Shown: positions 60,857 to 64,000 of the stretch, in pieces
Numbering within the stretch: the first letter of the stretch is position 1
Layout of the letters: each line of letters starts with the position of its first letter
Origin: Anaerosporomusa subterranea
Lineage (GTDB): Bacteria > Bacillota > Negativicutes > Sporomusales > Acetonemataceae
Length of the DNA: 64,000 bases
NCBI RefSeq assembly: GCF_001611555.1
Contig: NZ_LSGP01000017.1
Span: forward strand, 992,001-1,056,000
Reading direction: 5' to 3'
Notes under the pieces: model-generated
What the model was told of the DNA's origin: nothing
The model's database searches: none
Seen by the model: the letters and a program-made list of their open reading frames with translations, nothing else
Program-made: the position numbers and the translations under genes

Positions 60857-62500
60857 ATGGCTAATGAATTAAAAGCCAAACTGGAAGCGTACACCGCCAA
60901 AGTGGAAAAATCGCTTGCCAAAAACCCTGAGCGCGTAAATCTCGCGCACAATAGGCTGTATACTCCGCTTGATCTGGGTGACTTCGACTATGAAGCGAAG
61001 TTGGGTATCCCTGGTGAATACCCGTTCACTCGTGGCGTTCAACCCACTATGTACCGTGGCCGTTTCTGGACCATGCGTATGTATGCTGGTTTCTCCACTG
61101 CTGAAGAGTCCAATAAGCGTTATCGTTATCTGTTAGAGTCAGGCGGCACGGGCCTGTCCTGCGCATTTGACCTGCCGACCCAGATCGGTTATGACTCTGA
61201 CGATCCCATCTCAGAAGGCGAAATCGGCAAAGTCGGTGTTGCAATCGACTCCCTGCGCGACATGGAAATTCTGTTTGATCAAATCGATCTGGGCAAAGTA
61301 TCCACTTCGATGACCATCAACGCTCCGGCGTCAGTTCTCTTGGCTATGTACATTGCGGTTGCTGAAAAGCAAGGCGTGCCTGCCGACAAACTGAACGGTA
61401 CTATCCAAAACGATATCCTCAAAGAGTATGCTGCCCGCGGCACATACATATTCCCGCCGAAACCTTCCATGCGCTTGATCACTAATATCTTCGAATATTG
61501 CTCAAAGAATGTTCCTAACTGGAACACGATCTCCATCTCTGGCTACCACATCCGTGAAGCTGGTTCGACTGCTTCACAAGAAATCGCTTTCACGATCGCT
61601 GACGGCATCGCTTATTGCGACGCTGCTATTAAAGCCGGTCTGAAAATCGATGACTTTGCTGGACGTCTATCCTTCTTCTGGAATGCTCACAACAACGTGC
61701 TCGAAGAAGTCGCGAAATTCCGCGCTTCCCGCCGCGTTTGGGCAAAAGTCATGAAAGAGCGCTTTGGCGCAACCAACCCCAAATCCTGGATGCTGCGCGT
61801 CCACACCCAAACTGCAGGCTCGATGCTGACTGCACAACAACCTGAAAACAACGTTGTCCGTGTTGCTCTGCAAACGGCAGCAGCTGTTTTGGGTGGCACT
61901 CAGTCCCTGCACACTAATTCCAAGGATGAGGCGCTTGCTCTGCCGACAGAAGCTTCTGTCCGCGTCGCTCTCCGTACCCAACAAATTGTTGCTTACGAAA
62001 GCGGTTTGGCTGACGTTGTTGATCCCCTCGGCGGTTCCTACTATGTTGAAGCCCTCACTGATCAGATCGAAAAAGAGTGCTGGGAATACATCAAGAAGAT
62101 TGACGACATCGGCGGCGCCGTTGTTGCTATCGAAAAAGGCTACATTCAAAAAGAAATCCAAGACAGTGCATATAAATGGCAAATGGATGTTGAATCCAAG
62201 AAACGTATCATCGTTGGCGTAAACCAGTTCCAAATCAAGGAAGAGGCTCCTGAAGGACTGCTCCGCGTTGACGCTTCTGTCGGCGAATTCCAAAAATCGA
62301 AAGTGGCTAAACTGAAAGCTGAGCGTGACAATGCTGCAGTTGCAGAAAAACTCGCTGCTTTAGAAGTTGCTTGCAAGGATGAGCATGTCAATTTGATGCC
62401 GTTCATTCTCGATGCGGTTCGTGTATATGCGACCCTTGGTGAAATCTGTGGCGTGATGCGCAAAGTCTTCGGACTGTACCAAGCGCACACCACGCTGTAA
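60857..62500 (+). CDS. Methylmalonyl-CoA mutase, large (substrate-binding) subunit
   Basis: 547-residue TIM-barrel subunit of the B12-dependent mutase that interconverts succinyl-CoA and methylmalonyl-CoA. Conserved segments: [25 protein letters not shown] (of which TRG..PTMYRGR..TMRQYAG is the family hallmark), [18 protein letters not shown] (~97-114), [16 protein letters not shown] (~225) and [15 protein letters not shown]. Shorter than the fused mutases because the cobalamin domain is a separate gene just downstream. AAGGAGG precedes the ATG. Confidence 0.93.
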   Translation: MANELKAKLEAYTAKVEKSLAKNPERVNLAHNRLYTPLDLGDFDYEAKLGIPGEYPFTRGVQPTMYRGRFWTMRMYAGFSTAEESNKRYRYLLESGGTGLSCAFDLPTQIGYDSDDPISEGEIGKVGVAIDSLRDMEILFDQIDLGKVSTSMTINAPASVLLAMYIAVAEKQGVPADKLNGTIQNDILKEYAARGTYIFPPKPSMRLITNIFEYCSKNVPNWNTISISGYHIREAGSTASQEIAFTIADGIAYCDAAIKAGLKIDDFAGRLSFFWNAHNNVLEEVAKFRASRRVWAKVMKERFGATNPKSWMLRVHTQTAGSMLTAQQPENNVVRVALQTAAAVLGGTQSLHTNSKDEALALPTEASVRVALRTQQIVAYESGLADVVDPLGGSYYVEALTDQIEKECWEYIKKIDDIGGAVVAIEKGYIQKEIQDSAYKWQMDVESKKRIIVGVNQFQIKEEAPEGLLRVDASVGEFQKSKVAKLKAERDNAAVAEKLAALEVACKDEHVNLMPFILDAVRVYATLGEICGVMRKVFGLYQAHTTL

Positions 62501-62522
62501 GCGAGAGGTAGGAGGGACAACG

Positions 62523-62915
62523 ATGGAAAAACGTATTAGAGTATTAGTTGCGAAGCCTGGCCTTGACGGTCATGACCGGGGCGCCAAAGTCGTAGCCCGC
62601 GCTCTCCGTGACGCTGGCTTTGAGGTTATCTATACCGGCATCCGCTTGACGCCGGAACAAATTGCTGAAGCTGCCCTGCAAGAAGACGTAGACGTAGTTG
62701 CTATGAGCCTTCTGTCAGGCGCTCACAACACCCTGTTCCCGAAAGTTGTTGCTGTATTGAAAGAAAAAGGCGCAGCAGGCAAGTTGATCATCGGTGGCGG
62801 CGTTATTCCTGAAGCCGACATTGCCGGTCTGAAAGCCGCTGGCGTATCTGAAGTCTTCACCCCTGGTACTCCAACCAGCCAGATTGTTGAGTACATTAAA
62901 GCAAACGTAAAGTAG
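62523..62915 (+). CDS. Methylmalonyl-CoA mutase, small (cobalamin-binding) subunit
   Basis: 130-residue B12-binding domain. The DxHxxG motif is seen as [11 protein letters not shown] (~16-26), followed by [12 protein letters not shown] and [10 protein letters not shown], which complete the cobalamin site. It associates with the large subunit 22 bases upstream. AGGAGGGACAACG precedes the ATG. Confidence 0.95.
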   Translation: MEKRIRVLVAKPGLDGHDRGAKVVARALRDAGFEVIYTGIRLTPEQIAEAALQEDVDVVAMSLLSGAHNTLFPKVVAVLKEKGAAGKLIIGGGVIPEADIAGLKAAGVSEVFTPGTPTSQIVEYIKANVK

Positions 62916-62923
62916 TTTTTCTA

Positions 62924-62952
62924 GGCAGCCGGGGCTAGATTCCCCGGCTGCC
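62924..62952 (+). terminator. GC-rich hairpin after the mutase small subunit
   Basis: GGCAGCCGGGG (62924-62934) pairs perfectly with CCCCGGCTGCC (62942-62952). No T tract; probably an mRNA stabiliser or partial terminator before meaB. Confidence 0.6.
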
Positions 62953-63006
62953 AATAATGATGTGGCGCCGTGTTTTTAACACTACGCCTCAAGGTGGTGC
63001 AATCCA

Positions 63007-63945
63007 ATGCAAATCGTCGAAGAATTGCTTAACGGTTCGCGTGTCGCACTTGCGCGTGCTATTACTGCTGTTGAAAATGAATATGACGAAGCTGTTGATA
63101 TCATGCGGCAGTTATATTCTCATACCGGTAGGGCACATGTTATAGGCATCACAGGACCTCCCGGAGCCGGGAAAAGCACATTGACTGATAAACTTGCGAA
63201 AGAATACCGTAATTTGGGGAAAACTGTTGGTATTATTGCTATTGATCCGACTAGCCCCTTCTCAGGCGGAGCTATTCTCGGGGACCGTATTCGGATGCTT
63301 GATCTGACGCTTGACGAAGGTGTTTTCATCCGCAGCATGGGTACTCGCGGCAGCTTGGGCGGTCTTTCTCGCAAAACATCGGAAGCGGTGAAAATTCTCG
63401 ATGCGTTCGGCAAGGATGTCATCTTTGTTGAAACCGTTGGCGTCGGTCAGTCGGAAGTAGATATCATCAAAACCGCAGACACAACATTAGTTGTTCTTGT
63501 TCCTGGACTGGGCGATGATATACAGGCTATTAAGGCCGGTATCCTGGAAATCGGTGATGTCTTCGCTATTAATAAAGCGGACAGAGAAGGTGCCGATCGT
63601 CTGCAAATTGAGCTTAACGCTATGCTTGATCTTAATCAGGAACACATGGATTGGCGGCCGCCCATTAAACGAACGGTGGCTAATCAAAGTGAAGGCATTA
63701 GTGAATTAGTGGAAACACTAGAAGAGCATATTGCCTACACACATAAAAGTGGCGGATTGGAACTACGTCGCACGCAACGCACGAAGAGCGAATTACTGGC
63801 GCTTTTACATGAACATCTCAGTCGCCGCATTCTTGGTAAGCTAGATGATGCGGGGCAATTTGAAACACTGGTTGCCAGTGTAGAACGCCGGGAACGAGAC
63901 CCATATAGCGTTGTCGGACAGATTCTAAACGATCTGATGAAATAG
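63007..63945 (+). CDS. meaB: MeaB/ArgK G-protein chaperone of methylmalonyl-CoA mutase
   Basis: 312-residue P-loop GTPase that loads and protects the mutase's B12 cofactor. Walker A GPPGAGKSTLTDKL (~51-64), switch segments DPTSPFSGGAILGDRIRM and VETVGVGQSE, and the NKADREGAD base-specificity motif (~190) are present. Always found near methylmalonyl-CoA mutase, as here. AAGGTGGTG upstream of the ATG. Confidence 0.94.
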   Translation: MQIVEELLNGSRVALARAITAVENEYDEAVDIMRQLYSHTGRAHVIGITGPPGAGKSTLTDKLAKEYRNLGKTVGIIAIDPTSPFSGGAILGDRIRMLDLTLDEGVFIRSMGTRGSLGGLSRKTSEAVKILDAFGKDVIFVETVGVGQSEVDIIKTADTTLVVLVPGLGDDIQAIKAGILEIGDVFAINKADREGADRLQIELNAMLDLNQEHMDWRPPIKRTVANQSEGISELVETLEEHIAYTHKSGGLELRRTQRTKSELLALLHEHLSRRILGKLDDAGQFETLVASVERRERDPYSVVGQILNDLMK

Positions 63946-63985
63946 TCGGAACGTTTCTAATTCTTGATAAAAAAATACGCGATTT

Positions 63986-64000
63986 AAGGAGGTAATTATT
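63986..64000 (+). promoter_or_regulatory. Ribosome-binding site of a gene running off the window
   Basis: AAGGAGGTAATTATT at the very end, a strong Shine-Dalgarno with an appropriate spacer and no start codon yet. The next gene of the propionate module (methylmalonyl-CoA epimerase would be usual) probably starts just outside. Confidence 0.6.

Noticed and set aside
61667-62293. 208-codon frame on the minus strand
   Set aside because: Entirely antisense to the methylmalonyl-CoA mutase large subunit, which has clear family motifs; shadow of the real gene's codon bias.
1-64000. tRNA, rRNA, CRISPR arrays, prophage or intact transposases
   Set aside because: I looked for these on both strands and found no supporting sequence; a tRNA scan and CRISPR finder would be decisive.

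Overview
The window reads as chromosomal DNA of an anaerobic, probably spore-forming Firmicute. The best fit is a diderm Negativicute of the Sporomusaceae type (Sporomusa, Pelosinus, Propionispora relatives). This placement is inferred from gene content: ferredoxin-linked 2-oxoacid oxidoreductase, an electron-bifurcating-type [FeFe] hydrogenase (HydCBA) with its DRTGG/PHP/ATPase companions, a methylmalonyl-CoA/propionate module, a CODH-like cluster, a Firmicute T-box, a c-di-GMP-I riboswitch and a Gram-positive-type LexA box. I see no rRNA, tRNA, CRISPR array, phage or intact transposase. Most genes lie on the + strand; the exceptions are the methyltransferase-like gene near 21 kb and a DNA-repair pair near 32-33 kb.

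Layout. 0.1-3.0 kb: four-subunit 2-oxoacid:ferredoxin oxidoreductase. 3.0-8.4 kb: polyprenyl diphosphate synthase, a FadR-type regulator, tatA-tatC, and UbiD- and UbiA-family genes that probably act in quinone synthesis. 8.5-9.6 kb: a GNAT acetyltransferase, a 43-residue Cys-rich protein and a small Sm-like protein. 10.1-20.4 kb: a catabolic island of acyl-CoA dehydrogenase, EtfB, EtfA, a PAS/sigma-54 activator, a CoA-transferase, a 4-hydroxybutyryl-CoA dehydratase homologue and an MFS carrier. Near-consensus sigma-54 promoters precede the dehydrogenase and the CoA-transferase, so the island looks like one inducible pathway for importing, CoA-activating and reducing a short hydroxy or unsaturated acid. 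20.6-22.5 kb: an ICMT-like membrane methyltransferase and a MetQ lipoprotein. 22.6-27.5 kb: a CooF-like ferredoxin, a compact CooS homologue with every expected cluster ligand, an FAD/NAD(P) oxidoreductase, and two unrecognised Cys-containing proteins. This is the best candidate here for an undescribed redox system.

27.6-38.6 kb: signalling. A c-di-GMP-I riboswitch stands ahead of an HD-GYP phosphodiesterase, followed by two chemoreceptors, a PAS/PucR-type regulator, CheW and a second HD-GYP protein; the LexA-controlled radical-SAM/TIGR03915 repair pair is embedded in the middle. 39-43 kb: a GlpA-like flavoprotein, a trans-sulfuration PLP enzyme and a HAD phosphatase that apparently starts at CTG. 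43.4-49.5 kb: T-box-controlled valS, folC and an O-antigen ligase-like protein. 49.6-58 kb: a hydrogenase regulatory set followed by hydCBA. 58.3 kb: rex. 59.3-64 kb: CoA-transferase, methylmalonyl-CoA mutase in two subunits, and the MeaB GTPase, running off the window with a ribosome-binding site for the next gene at the very end.

The spaces between genes carry three families of palindromic repeats (three, two and two copies). One of them supplies the last codons of etfB and another copy sits inside the CODH-like cluster. There are also decayed gene fragments: a copy of the 3' end of the unrecognised gene ending at 27474, a remnant of a chemoreceptor-cheW pair, and a PAS-like tail. Together they point to past duplication and decay in this segment.
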